64,000 bases of DNA from Pimelobacter simplex. Lineage in GTDB: Bacteria > Actinomycetota > Actinomycetes > Propionibacteriales > Nocardioidaceae. Position numbers and translations under genes: made by a program. Within the stretch, counting starts at the first letter, position 1. Every line of letters starts with the position of its first letter. Location: contig JADCLI010000003.1 of the NCBI GenBank assembly GCA_016803235.1, positions 124,001-188,000 of the forward strand, in the 5' to 3' direction. Under the pieces are notes generated by a model. It did no database searches. It was not told the origin of the DNA and saw only the letters and a list, made by a program, of their open reading frames with translations. Below are positions 24,448 through 32,812 of this stretch, one piece after another.

Positions 24448-25227
24448 GTGCTGATCCTGTTGCCGCCGAGCGAGGGCAAGGCCGTCCCCCGGCGGGGCCA
24501 GCCGCTCGACCTCGCCGCGCTGTCCTCCCCCGCGCTGACCGACGCCCGTCGCGAGGTGCTCGACGCACTGGTCACGCTGTGCCGGGAGGACCCGGCCAAG
24601 GCGTCCGAGGTGCTCGGCCTGTCGGCCGGGCAGGCCGAGCTCGTCGACCGCAACGCCGCGCTGCCGTCCGCGCCGACCGCGCGGGCCGACCGGATCTACA
24701 CCGGTGTCCTGTACGACGCCCTCGACGTCGCGTCCCTCTCCGCCGGCGCGAAGCGGCGGGCGACCTCGCGGCTCGCGGTCGCGTCCAGCCTGTTCGGCAT
24801 GGTCCGCCTCGGCGACCGGATCCCGTCGTACCGCCTCTCCGGCGACGCCTCCCTCCCGGGCCTGGGCCCGGTCGCGGCGGTGTGGCGCGAGGCGCTGCCG
24901 GCCGTGATGACCGAGGCGCTGGGGCGCGGCCTGCTGGTCGACCTGCGCTCGGGGATGTACGCCGGCTTCTGGAAGCCGGGGCCCGACCTGGCCGAGCGCG
25001 TGGCGACCGTGCGGGTCCTCCACGAGCACGACGGCACCCGCAAGGTGGTCAGCCACTTCAACAAGGCCACCAAGGGCCGCATCGTCCGGGCACTGCTCGA
25101 GGACGGCGCCGACCCGCGCACGCCCACGGCCTTCGCCGACACGCTGCGCGACCTGGGCTGGACCGTCGAGGTCGGCGCCCCGGGCAGGACCGGCACGCAG
25201 CTCGACGTGGTCGTCAGCGAGCTCTGA
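24448..25227 (+). CDS. yaaA: YaaA/UPF0246 family protein (peroxide stress)
   Basis: A 259-residue YaaA-family protein opening with LILLPPSEGKA, the family signature (PPxK-type). Further on it shows VDLRSGMYAGFW and HFNKATKGRIVRALL. E. coli YaaA lowers free iron and DNA damage during peroxide stress and binds DNA. The GTG start is 23 bp from the divergent RNase start, so a short shared promoter region is expected. There is no connection to the cobalamin genes except position. Confidence 0.88.
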   Translation: MLILLPPSEGKAVPRRGQPLDLAALSSPALTDARREVLDALVTLCREDPAKASEVLGLSAGQAELVDRNAALPSAPTARADRIYTGVLYDALDVASLSAGAKRRATSRLAVASSLFGMVRLGDRIPSYRLSGDASLPGLGPVAAVWREALPAVMTEALGRGLLVDLRSGMYAGFWKPGPDLAERVATVRVLHEHDGTRKVVSHFNKATKGRIVRALLEDGADPRTPTAFADTLRDLGWTVEVGAPGRTGTQLDVVVSEL

Positions 25228-25255
25228 GGGTCCGGCTCCCCGTCTCGGAGGCGAC

Positions 25256-26428
25256 CTACCAGCGGCCGGTGTCGCGCAGGGTACGACGACCGGGCGCGAG
25301 CGCGTTGAAGAAGCGCATCGACCCCTTCTGCTCGCCGGTGCGCGGGTCCGGGTAGAAGGCCAGGACCGACACGGCGGCGGGCGCGAGCTCCATCCGGAAC
25401 AGCGTCTCGAGCGGGGCGTCGAGGGCGTGCGCGACGAGGGTCTTGATCGGCGTCACGTGGCTGACCAGGACGATCGTGCGCCCGGCGTGGGCCTCGAGCA
25501 GCCGGGCCAGCCCGGCCAGCACCCGCTCCTGCACGGTCACGAACGACTCGCCGCCCGGCGGCGGGGAGGCCATGTCGGCGAACCACGCGTCGAGCCGCTC
25601 ACGGTCCCGCTCCGCCACCTCGGTGAAGCTCAGCCCGTCCCACTCGCCGAACTCCATCTCGGCGAAGGCCGCCTCCTCCTCGACCGCGAGACCGAGGGCG
25701 GCGGCGACGATGTCGGCGGTCTCGCGGGTGCGACGCACCGGGGACGCCACGACGACGTCGACGCTGTCCTTCAGCTCGGTGAGCCACGCGGCCACCTCGG
25801 CGGCCTGTGCGCGCCCCTCCTCCGAGAGCGGCGGGTTGTCGCCGCCGAGCCCGCCGGAGAAGCGGCGGCCGGTGGTGTGCGGGGTGACGCCGTGGCGCAC
25901 CAGCACGATCGTGGTCGGCTGCCCGGGGCCGAAGGACGGCGACTCGGCCTCCTCGATCGCCGACTCGGGCTCGTCCTCGACGTGGTCGCCCGGGACGCTG
26001 ACGCCCGACCGCGTGCCGTCCAGGGCCTCGTTGGCGAGCCGGTCGGCGTGGGAGTTCTGCGCGCGCGGCACCCACGTGTACGTCGTACCGGCGGGCGCGA
26101 GGTCGCGCGCCTCGGCCGCGAGCACCGCCATGTCGGGGTGCTTGATCCTCCAGCGCCCGGACATCTGCTCGACGACGAGCTTGGAGTCCATCCGTACCTC
26201 GACGAGCGCGCCGGGCGCGTGCTCCACGGCGAGCGCGAGGCCGGCGACCAAGCCGGAGTACTCGGCGACGTTGTTGGTCGCCACCCCCAGCGTGCGGGCG
26301 TCCTCGGCGATCACGGCGCCGGTCGCGGCGTCGCGCAGCACGGCGCCGTACGCCGCCGGGCCGGGGTTGCCGCGCGAGCCGCCGTCGGCCTCGACGACGA
26401 CCCGCTCGAACCGGGCCGGAGCGGTCAC
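25256..26428 (-). CDS. Bifunctional RNase H / histidine phosphatase (CobC-like)
   Basis: A 390-residue two-domain protein. Residues 1-135 are an RNase HI domain (VEADGGSRGNPGPAAYG, NNVAEYSGLVAGL with the catalytic Glu, MDSKLVVEQM, HADRLANEAL). After a Glu/Pro-rich linker a histidine phosphatase begins at about residue 175 (IVLVRHGVTPHT; second catalytic His in VSHVTPIKT). The mycobacterial homologue (Rv2228c) has RNase H plus alpha-ribazole phosphatase activity. The protein therefore probably supplies the CobC-type phosphatase of the nearby cobalamin pathway. It overlaps the zinc-ribbon gene by GTGA. Confidence 0.92.
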   Translation of the reverse strand: MTAPARFERVVVEADGGSRGNPGPAAYGAVLRDAATGAVIAEDARTLGVATNNVAEYSGLVAGLALAVEHAPGALVEVRMDSKLVVEQMSGRWRIKHPDMAVLAAEARDLAPAGTTYTWVPRAQNSHADRLANEALDGTRSGVSVPGDHVEDEPESAIEEAESPSFGPGQPTTIVLVRHGVTPHTTGRRFSGGLGGDNPPLSEEGRAQAAEVAAWLTELKDSVDVVVASPVRRTRETADIVAAALGLAVEEEAAFAEMEFGEWDGLSFTEVAERDRERLDAWFADMASPPPGGESFVTVQERVLAGLARLLEAHAGRTIVLVSHVTPIKTLVAHALDAPLETLFRMELAPAAVSVLAFYPDPRTGEQKGSMRFFNALAPGRRTLRDTGRW

Positions 26429-27168
26429 AGGCCGCTCTCGGAGGTGCGGACCAGGATCCGCTGGCACTCCTCGTGGCGCAGCACCCTCTCGGCGGGGGTC
26501 GCGCGGATCTCGGAGAGCTCGCCGGCGTCGAGGGTCAGCTGGCAGCCGCCGCACTGGCGGGCGCGCAGCGCGCCGACGGCGACGCCGCCCTTGGTCGCGC
26601 GCAGCTTCTCGTAGAGGGCGATCAGGTCCTCGGGGATCTCGGCGACGATCGCGGCGCGGCCGCCGGAGACCGAGGCGATCTCGGCGTCGAGGGCGGCGAC
26701 CTTCTCGTCGCGCGCCGTGGTCAGCGTGCCGAGCCTGCCGTCGAGGTCCTCGATGGCCGCGGTCAGCTCGGCGAGCGCGGACTGGGCCTCCTCGAGCTGC
26801 TCCATCACCTCGAGCTCCTCGTCCTCGAGCGTCGAGATCCGGCGCTCCAGGGACTCCAGCTCGTGCTGCATCCGCTCGAGCGCCTTGGGGTCGGCGATGG
26901 CGCCGGCGTCCATCCGCTCCCGGTCGCGGGTACGACGGGCCTTGACCTGCTCCACGTCGGCATCGGCCTTCGCCTGGGCGACGGCGAGGTCGTCGACGAC
27001 GATGCGCTGGTCGCGCAGCCGGCCGTCGACGTCGACCCGCTTGCCGAGCAGCTCCTTGATCTCCGCGGCCTCGGCCGGGTTGTTGCGCTGGTGGCGCAGC
27101 TGGTCGACCTGGGCGTCGAGGGCCTGCAGGTCGAGCAGGCGGAGCTGGGCGGCGGGATCGGCGTTCAC
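26425..27168 (-). CDS. Zinc-ribbon coiled-coil protein (DUF164/C4-type)
   Basis: A 247-residue protein with a long N-terminal coiled coil (about residues 10-175, heptads rich in Glu, Arg and Leu) and a C-terminal C4 zinc ribbon (RQCGGCQL, then HEECQRIL). It corresponds to the conserved actinobacterial gene between nif3 and the RNase H-CobC fusion (Rv2229c in M. tuberculosis). GTG 27168 is chosen because it overlaps the nif3 stop (GTGA); ATG 27183 would add five residues and is possible. A role in RNA or transcription control is suspected for the family but unproven. Confidence 0.85.
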   Translation of the reverse strand: MNADPAAQLRLLDLQALDAQVDQLRHQRNNPAEAAEIKELLGKRVDVDGRLRDQRIVVDDLAVAQAKADADVEQVKARRTRDRERMDAGAIADPKALERMQHELESLERRISTLEDEELEVMEQLEEAQSALAELTAAIEDLDGRLGTLTTARDEKVAALDAEIASVSGGRAAIVAEIPEDLIALYEKLRATKGGVAVGALRARQCGGCQLTLDAGELSEIRATPAERVLRHEECQRILVRTSESGL

Positions 27169-28286
27169 AGGTGCATTGTCCAAGGATCGGTGGAGATCGC
27201 ACTCACCCGGGTCTCGACCGCGTCGCCCAGCGCCTCACGCAGCAGCTGGTCGAGGACCGGGAGCCAGGTCCACTCGGCTGCCCAGTGGGCCACGTCGACC
27301 AGCGCCGGGCCGTCCTTCTCGAGGAACTCGGACGCCGGGTGGTGGCGCAGGTCGCTGGTCACGTAGACGTCGGCGTCGGAGCCCGCGAGCCGGTCGAGCA
27401 GGAAGTCGCCCGCGCCTCCGCACACCGCCACGCGGCGGACCTGGCGCTCGGGGTCGCCGGCCACCCGGACCCCGTGGTGGGTGGGCGGCAGCGCGGCGGC
27501 CACCGCCTCCGCGAAGCCGGCGAGGGTGGTGGGCTCGACGCTGCCGATCCGTCCGGTCCCGACCTCGGCCAGCTGTGGGTCGGCGACCTCCACGACGTCG
27601 TACGCCGGCTCCTCGTAGGGATGCGCCGCCAGCATCGCGCGGACGACGGCGGACCGGCGGGCGCGCGGGAGGACGACCTCGATCCGGACCTCCTCGACGG
27701 TCTCCAGCTCACCGACGGTCCCGATCATCGGGGTCGCGCCGTCGAGGGGGCGGAACCGGCCCTCGCCGGGCGCGCTGGTGAAGGAGGCGAAGTCGTAGTC
27801 GCCGATCTGGCCGGCCCCGGCTTCGGCGACGGCGGCCCGGACCGGAGCGGCGGCGTCCGAGGGGACGAAGACGGTGAGCTTGTCGAGCTGCTCGCTCGGC
27901 GCCGGGACGATCGGGCTGAGGTCCTTGAGCCCGAGTGCGACCGCGAACGCCTCGGACACGCCGCCGACGGCCTGGTCGGCGTTCGTGTGCGCGGTCAGCA
28001 GCGCGCAGTCGGCCTTCGCCAGCGTGTGCAGGGTCCGCCCCTTCGGCGTGGTCGCCGCGACGCCGTGGACGCCCTTGAGGAACAGCGGGTGGTGGACGAG
28101 CAGCAGGTCGGCCTTCCACTCCGCCGCCTCGGCCGCGACCTGCGGGGTGGGGTCGACGGCGAGCAGGATCCGCTTCACGGGCTGCTCGGGGTCGCCGTAG
28201 ACGAGCCCGACGGCGTCCCAGCTGTCGGCGGTCGCGGGCGGGTACCAGCCGTGGACCAGGTCGACGACGTCCTTGAGCGAGGGCAT
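27165..28286 (-). CDS. Nif3-like dinuclear metal centre protein
   Basis: A 373-residue Nif3/YbgI family protein. Metal-binding motifs are LLVHHPLFLKG (two His), ALLTAHTNADQA and, at the C-terminus, YVTSDLRHH and VDVAHWAAEW. A central insert of roughly 110 residues with a PII-like domain (about residues 140-240, including HPYEEPAYDV) is present, as in the long form of the family. The biochemical role is unsettled (GTP cyclohydrolase I type 2 activity has been claimed). It starts the leftward nif3-zinc-ribbon-RNase H operon, divergent from the cobalamin riboswitch. Confidence 0.9.
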   Translation of the reverse strand: MPSLKDVVDLVHGWYPPATADSWDAVGLVYGDPEQPVKRILLAVDPTPQVAAEAAEWKADLLLVHHPLFLKGVHGVAATTPKGRTLHTLAKADCALLTAHTNADQAVGGVSEAFAVALGLKDLSPIVPAPSEQLDKLTVFVPSDAAAPVRAAVAEAGAGQIGDYDFASFTSAPGEGRFRPLDGATPMIGTVGELETVEEVRIEVVLPRARRSAVVRAMLAAHPYEEPAYDVVEVADPQLAEVGTGRIGSVEPTTLAGFAEAVAAALPPTHHGVRVAGDPERQVRRVAVCGGAGDFLLDRLAGSDADVYVTSDLRHHPASEFLEKDGPALVDVAHWAAEWTWLPVLDQLLREALGDAVETRVSAISTDPWTMHL

Positions 28287-28311
28287 GGCGGTCAGGCTAC
28301 CGATCGGTTCT

Positions 28312-28468
28312 TGCTATGGTGCCGGTGCCAGCGAAGGGAACCCGGTGAGAGTCCGGGACTGACGCGCAGCGGTGTGGGTGACGGCCGGAGCATTGATGTC
28401 ACTGGACCCTCCGGGTCTGGGAAGACGCTCCGGACCGGACGATCCCGAGTCCGAAGACCTGCTGGCCC
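28312..28468 (+). ncRNA. Cobalamin riboswitch controlling cobG operon
   Basis: Shows the cobalamin aptamer landmarks in order: GGTGCC, AGGGAACCCGGTGAGAGTCC, CGCAGCGGT, the B12-box-like GATGTCACTGG, CTGGGAAGAC and the closing CCGAAGACCTGCTGG. It precedes cobG by about 65 bp with no ORF between. Binding of adenosylcobalamin would reduce expression of the whole cobG-to-cobC operon. The B12 box is GTCACTGG instead of GCCACTGG, a one-base variation. Confidence 0.93.
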
Positions 28469-28534
28469 TTGCGACCAGCCGTCGTGAGGTCGATGAGGGG
28501 CGATCGCGAGGAGCCCCGGCCTCGAAGGACCACC

Positions 28535-29407
28535 ATGGCGCAGCCTCAGGCTGGGATCGCGCGGAGCCGACCCGACCGGTGCCCCGGCGTCGTGCACCCC
28601 TGGCCCGCCGACGACGGCGGCCTGGTGCGGGTGCGGGTCCCCGGCGGGCGGGTGGCCGTGACCGCTCTGCGGGCGCTGGCCGAGGTCGCCGAGGAGTACG
28701 GCGACGGCCGGGTCCGCGTCACCGGGCGGGCCAATCTGCAGGTCCGCGCGATGCCGCTGACTGCTGACGGCCTCCTCGACGCGGCCGCGCTGGCCGCGCT
28801 CGAGGCGACCGGGCTGCTGCCGTCGCGCGCCCACGACCGGGTCCGCAACGTGCTCGTCTCACCCCAGACCGGCCTCGCGGGCGGCCGGGCCGACCTGCGG
28901 CCGGTCCTCGCCGCGCTGGACGCGCTGCTGCTCGCGGACGACGCGCTCGCCGGCCTGCCCGGCCGGTTCCTGTTCACCCTGGACGACGGGCGCGGCGACC
29001 TCGCCGACAAGCACCTCGACCTCGGCCTGGTCGCGCTCGACACCACGACCGCGCAGCTGCGGATCGGTGAGCAGTGGGGCGAGGTCGTCCCCCTCGCCGA
29101 CGCACCTGCCGCGCTCACCGCGCTGGCCCGGGAGTTCCTGGCCGTCCGGGGCTCCGGGCCCGACGCTCCGTGGCACGTCCCCGAGCTCGGTCGTCCGCTC
29201 GCGGCCGCCCGGCCCGCGGCCCCCGCTGCCACCGTCGCGACCGGGCCGCTCCCCCTCGGCCCGGTCGCGGGCGGCCGGCACCTCGCCGTACCCGAGGACG
29301 GGCTGGACCTGCCGACCATCGCCGCCTGGACCGCACCGACCGTGATCGTCACGCCGTGGCACGGCGTGCTCATCCCCGAGCCTGAATCCCCGAGGAAGGG
29401 CGCATGA
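28535..29407 (+). CDS. cobG: CobG-like precorrin-3B synthase, lacking C-terminal Fe-S region
   Basis: A 290-residue nitrite/sulfite-reductase-like protein: ferredoxin-like half domain (VRVTGRANLQVR), RNVLVSPQTGLAGGRADLRP and RFLFTLDDGRGDLAD in the middle, and a second half-domain ending in IVTPWHGVLIPEP. Functional CobG (about 400-460 residues) continues after the TPWR-type segment with a cysteine cluster for a [4Fe-4S] centre. Here the protein stops at exactly that point and has only one Cys (C16). The stop overlaps cobH by ATGA, so the truncation is built into the operon rather than a recent break. Activity as an oxygen-dependent hydroxylase and ring-contraction enzyme is doubtful. Confidence 0.8.
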   Translation: MAQPQAGIARSRPDRCPGVVHPWPADDGGLVRVRVPGGRVAVTALRALAEVAEEYGDGRVRVTGRANLQVRAMPLTADGLLDAAALAALEATGLLPSRAHDRVRNVLVSPQTGLAGGRADLRPVLAALDALLLADDALAGLPGRFLFTLDDGRGDLADKHLDLGLVALDTTTAQLRIGEQWGEVVPLADAPAALTALAREFLAVRGSGPDAPWHVPELGRPLAAARPAAPAATVATGPLPLGPVAGGRHLAVPEDGLDLPTIAAWTAPTVIVTPWHGVLIPEPESPRKGA

Positions 29408-30069
29408 CCGAACTCACCGCTCCGCCACGTCGCTACGACTACATCGCCGACGGGCCGGCGATCTACGTCGACTCGTTCGCGACCATCCGCCGCGAGTCGG
29501 ACCTGGCCCGCGTCCCCGCCGAGGCCGAGAAGGTCGCGGTCCGGATGATCCACGGCAGCGGGCAGACCGATCTCGTCGAGGACCTGGTCATCCACCCGCG
29601 GCTGGTCCCCGCGGCCCGCGCGGCACTCAACGCGGGCGCGCCGATCCTGTGCGACGCCCGGATGGTCGCGATGGGCATCACCGCCGGCCGGCTGCCGGCC
29701 GACAACCCCGTGCACTGCTTCCTCACCGACGAGCGCGTCCCGGACCTGGCCAGGGCCTGGTCCACGACGCGGACGGCGGCCGCGGTCTCGCTGTGGGAGC
29801 CGCTGCTCGACGGCGCCGTCGTCGCCATCGGCAACGCCCCCACCGCGCTCTTCCACCTGCTCGAGATGATCCTCGCCGGGGGCCCGCAGCCCGCTGCCAT
29901 CGTCGGCTGCCCGGTCGGGTTCATCGGCGCAGCCGAGTCCAAGGACGCGCTCGCCGCGTTCGCCGACGACCACGGCATCGACATCCCGTTCGTCACGGTC
30001 CGTGGCCGCCGCGGCGGGTCGGCGATGGCGTCGTCCGCCGTCAACGCGCTCGCGCAGGAGGCGGAGTGA
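29404..30069 (+). CDS. cobH: Precorrin-8X methylmutase
   Basis: A 221-residue CobH/CbiC that moves a methyl group from C11 to C12 to form hydrogenobyrinate. The family motifs VAVRMIHGSGQTD (catalytic His), MVAMGITAGRLP, AIGNAPTALFHLLE and GCPVGFIGAAESK are all present, and the length is typical. It overlaps cobG and cobIJ by 4 bp each. Confidence 0.96.
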   Translation: MTELTAPPRRYDYIADGPAIYVDSFATIRRESDLARVPAEAEKVAVRMIHGSGQTDLVEDLVIHPRLVPAARAALNAGAPILCDARMVAMGITAGRLPADNPVHCFLTDERVPDLARAWSTTRTAAAVSLWEPLLDGAVVAIGNAPTALFHLLEMILAGGPQPAAIVGCPVGFIGAAESKDALAAFADDHGIDIPFVTVRGRRGGSAMASSAVNALAQEAE

Positions 30070-31628
30070 GCACGCCCACCGGCAGCTTCCACGTCGTCGG
30101 CATCGGCCCCGGCGACCCCGAGCTGATCACCCGCAAGGCCGAGCGGCTCATCGGCGCGGCCCCCGTGATCGCCTTCCACGCCGGGGTCCGCAAGGAGTCG
30201 CACGCCCGCCGGATCGCGGCCGAGCTGATCCCGGCCGGAGCGATCGAGGAGGAGCTGCGCTACCCGGTCACCACCGGGTCCACCGACCATCCCGGTGGGT
30301 ACGTCGGCGCCCTGGCCGCCTTCTACGACGAATGCGAGGACCGGCTCGCCGCGCACCTGGACGCAGGTCGCGACGTCGTCCTCCTCGCCGAGGGGGACCC
30401 GCTGTTCTACGGCTCGTCGATGTACCTCGTCGACCGGTTCCGCGACCGCTTCCCCGTCGAGGTCGTCCCCGGCATCCCGGCCTTCGCCGCCGCCACCGCG
30501 ACCGTCCCCGCACCGCTGGTGCGGCAGACCGACGTGCTCACCGTGCTGCCCGGCACCCTCCCCGAGCCGGAGCTGGCCCGCCGCCTCGCCGACACCGACG
30601 GCGCCGTGATCATGAAGCTCGGCCGGACCTTCCCCGCCGTCCGATCCGCGCTCGCGGCCGCGGGCCGGCTGGAGGGCGCGCTCTACGTCGAGCGCGCCTC
30701 CCAGCCCGAGGAGCGCTGGCTCCCGGTCGCCGAGGTGGACGCCGACTCGGTGCCGTACTTCTCGCTCATCGTCGTCCCCGGCGACTCGGCCCGGCCGGCT
30801 TCCGCTGAGCGGATGCGTGGGTCTGCGGTTTGGTCCCCAACCGCACGTTCCGAGCCCGAGATCATGCGGTTGGGGACCGAACCGCAGCCCACGGAGCTCC
30901 TCGTCGTCGGTCTCGGCCCGGGCCCGGAGGGCTGGCTCACCCCCGAGGCGAGCGCCGCGCTCGCCGAGGTCGAGCACGTGGTCGGCTACGCGCCGTACGT
31001 CAACCGGGTGCCGCAGCGCCCGGGCCTGCAGCGGCACGCGTCGGGCAACACGGTCGAGGTCGATCGGGCCCGGTTCGCGCTCGACCTCGCGCTGCGCGGC
31101 GAGCGGGTGGCGGTGGTGTCCGGTGGCGACGCGGGTGTCTTCGGCATGGCCGCGGCGGTGTTCGAGGCCGCGGCCGACCCCGAGCATCCCGAGTACGCGA
31201 CGATCCCGGTCCGGGTGCTGCCGGGTGTCAGCGCGGTCCAGGCCGTGGCCGCTCGCGCGGGCGCGCCGATCGGCGCCGACTTCGCGGTCGTGAGCCTCTC
31301 CGACCGGCTCAAGCCGTGGCCGGTCGTCGAGCGACGGCTGCGGGCGATCGCCGAGGCCGACCTGGTGCTCGGCGTCTACAACCCGGCCTCCCGCTCACGC
31401 CGCGACCAGGTCGTGGAGATGCAGAAGATCCTGCTCGAGCACCGCTCTCCCGACACCGTGGTCGTCGTCGGGCGCGACGTCGGCCGGGCCGAGGAGTCGC
31501 TGAGCGTCACGACCCTCGGCGCGCTCGACACCGACGGCATCGACATGAAGTGCCTGCTGATCATCGGCGCGTCCTCGACCCGCGTCGAGGCCAACGGCAC
31601 CGTCTGGACGCCCCGATGGGTGGAGTGA
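30066..31628 (+). CDS. cobIJ: Fused precorrin-2 C20- / precorrin-3B C17-methyltransferase
   Basis: A 520-residue fusion of two SAM-dependent methyltransferases of the tetrapyrrole methylase fold. CobI occupies residues 1-245 (GIGPGDPELITRKAERL, LAEGDPLFYGSSMYL), CobJ residues 275-520 (VGLGPGPEGWLTPEA, VSGGDAGVFGMAAAVFE, VYNPASRSRRDQ). CobI-CobJ fusions are known in actinobacteria. The 25-residue linker between them is encoded by a nested palindromic element (30824-30886), so this stretch probably is an inserted repeat that stayed in frame. GTG start and stop overlap the neighbours. Confidence 0.94.
   Translation: MSTPTGSFHVVGIGPGDPELITRKAERLIGAAPVIAFHAGVRKESHARRIAAELIPAGAIEEELRYPVTTGSTDHPGGYVGALAAFYDECEDRLAAHLDAGRDVVLLAEGDPLFYGSSMYLVDRFRDRFPVEVVPGIPAFAAATATVPAPLVRQTDVLTVLPGTLPEPELARRLADTDGAVIMKLGRTFPAVRSALAAAGRLEGALYVERASQPEERWLPVAEVDADSVPYFSLIVVPGDSARPASAERMRGSAVWSPTARSEPEIMRLGTEPQPTELLVVGLGPGPEGWLTPEASAALAEVEHVVGYAPYVNRVPQRPGLQRHASGNTVEVDRARFALDLALRGERVAVVSGGDAGVFGMAAAVFEAAADPEHPEYATIPVRVLPGVSAVQAVAARAGAPIGADFAVVSLSDRLKPWPVVERRLRAIAEADLVLGVYNPASRSRRDQVVEMQKILLEHRSPDTVVVVGRDVGRAEESLSVTTLGALDTDGIDMKCLLIIGASSTRVEANGTVWTPRWVE
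30824..30886. repeat. Nested palindromic repeat inside cobIJ linker (type A)
   Basis: Two 22-bp arms (30824-30845 and 30865-30886) are inverted copies of each other with one mismatch, separated by 19 bp. Each arm is itself palindromic at its ends (TGCGGTT ... AACCGCA). A related pair lies at 48361-48419 between cobN and cobF. The element is translated in frame as the CobI-CobJ linker. The structure resembles REP/BIME-type mobile repeats; no transposase is nearby. Confidence 0.85.
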
Positions 31629-32812
31629 TGGGTCGGCAGGTCACCGTCGTCGGCATCGGCGCCGACGGCCACCTCCCACCCGCGTCCCGGTCCCTGGTCG
31701 GCAACGCCGAGGTGCTGCTCGGTGGCGAGCGCCACCTCGAGCTGGTCCCCCCCGTGCCGGGACAGGTACGCCGCCCGTGGCCGCGCCCGCTCACCGCACT
31801 GCCCGGCGTGCTGAAGGAGCACCAGGGCCGCAGCATCGTCGCGCTGGCGTCGGGCGACCCGCTCGTCTCCGGGATCGGTACGACGCTGATCCGGCTGCTC
31901 GGCGCTGACGCCGTGGAGGTGGTCCCGGCCGTGTCGTCGGTCTCCCTCGCCCGGGCCCGGATGGGCTGGTCCGCCGAGGAGTCCGCGGTCGTCACGCTGG
32001 TCGGCCGCGACGTCGACGCGCTGCGCCGCGAGCTCGCACCCCGACGACGGCTGCTCGTGCTGTCGTCCGACGAGAAGACCCCGGCCGCCGTCGCCGCCCT
32101 GCTCGCGGACGCCGGCTTCGGCGCGACGACGATCCACGTCCTGGGCGACCTGGGCGGCGCGGAGACCCGCGCCGTGTACCCCTGCCCCGTCCCCCGGCTG
32201 CACGTCCTCGCCCTCGAGGTCGCCGGCGCCGGCGACGCCTCCTGGGCGACCGGCCTGCCCGACGACGCCTTCGAGCACGACGGCCAGCTCACCAAGCGCG
32301 ACGTCCGCGCCAGCGCCCTCGCCCGGCTCGCACCGCGGCCCGGCGACCACCTCTGGGACGTCGGCGCCGGTGCCGGCTCGGTCGCGATCGAGTGGCTGCG
32401 CGCACACCCGCTGACCACCGCGGTCGCCGTCGAGGCCGGCGAGGAGCGGGCGGCCCGGATCGGCCGCAACGCCGGCCGCCTCGGCGTACCCCGCCTCGGG
32501 GTCGTCGTCGGCCGCGCCCCCGACGCCCTCACCGGGCTGGCGAGGCCCGACGCCGTGTTCGTCGGCGGCGGCGCGACCGCGGACGGCCTGCTGGAGCTGT
32601 GCCGCGACGCCCTCGCGCCCGGTGGCCGGCTGGTCGTGCACGGCGTGACCCTGGAGACCGAGCAGCTGCTCGTCGACGCCTTCCACACCCACGGCGGCGA
32701 GCTCACCCGGCTCTCCGTCGAGCACGTGACCCCGCTGGGCGGGCGGTTCACCGGCTGGACGCCGGCCCGCGCCGTCGTGCAGTGGGCCTGGACCAAGGAG
32801 AGCCCGCAGTGA
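31628..32812 (+). CDS. cobL: Precorrin-6Y C5,15-methyltransferase (decarboxylating), CbiE-CbiT fusion
   Basis: A 394-residue CobL. The N-terminal CbiE domain (residues 1-210; [26 protein letters not shown]) methylates C5. The C-terminal CbiT domain (from about residue 215; [31 protein letters not shown] as SAM-binding motif) methylates C15 and decarboxylates. The ATG shares TGATG with the cobIJ stop. Length and domain order are those of CobL from aerobic producers. Confidence 0.95.
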   Translation: MGRQVTVVGIGADGHLPPASRSLVGNAEVLLGGERHLELVPPVPGQVRRPWPRPLTALPGVLKEHQGRSIVALASGDPLVSGIGTTLIRLLGADAVEVVPAVSSVSLARARMGWSAEESAVVTLVGRDVDALRRELAPRRRLLVLSSDEKTPAAVAALLADAGFGATTIHVLGDLGGAETRAVYPCPVPRLHVLALEVAGAGDASWATGLPDDAFEHDGQLTKRDVRASALARLAPRPGDHLWDVGAGAGSVAIEWLRAHPLTTAVAVEAGEERAARIGRNAGRLGVPRLGVVVGRAPDALTGLARPDAVFVGGGATADGLLELCRDALAPGGRLVVHGVTLETEQLLVDAFHTHGGELTRLSVEHVTPLGGRFTGWTPARAVVQWAWTKESPQ

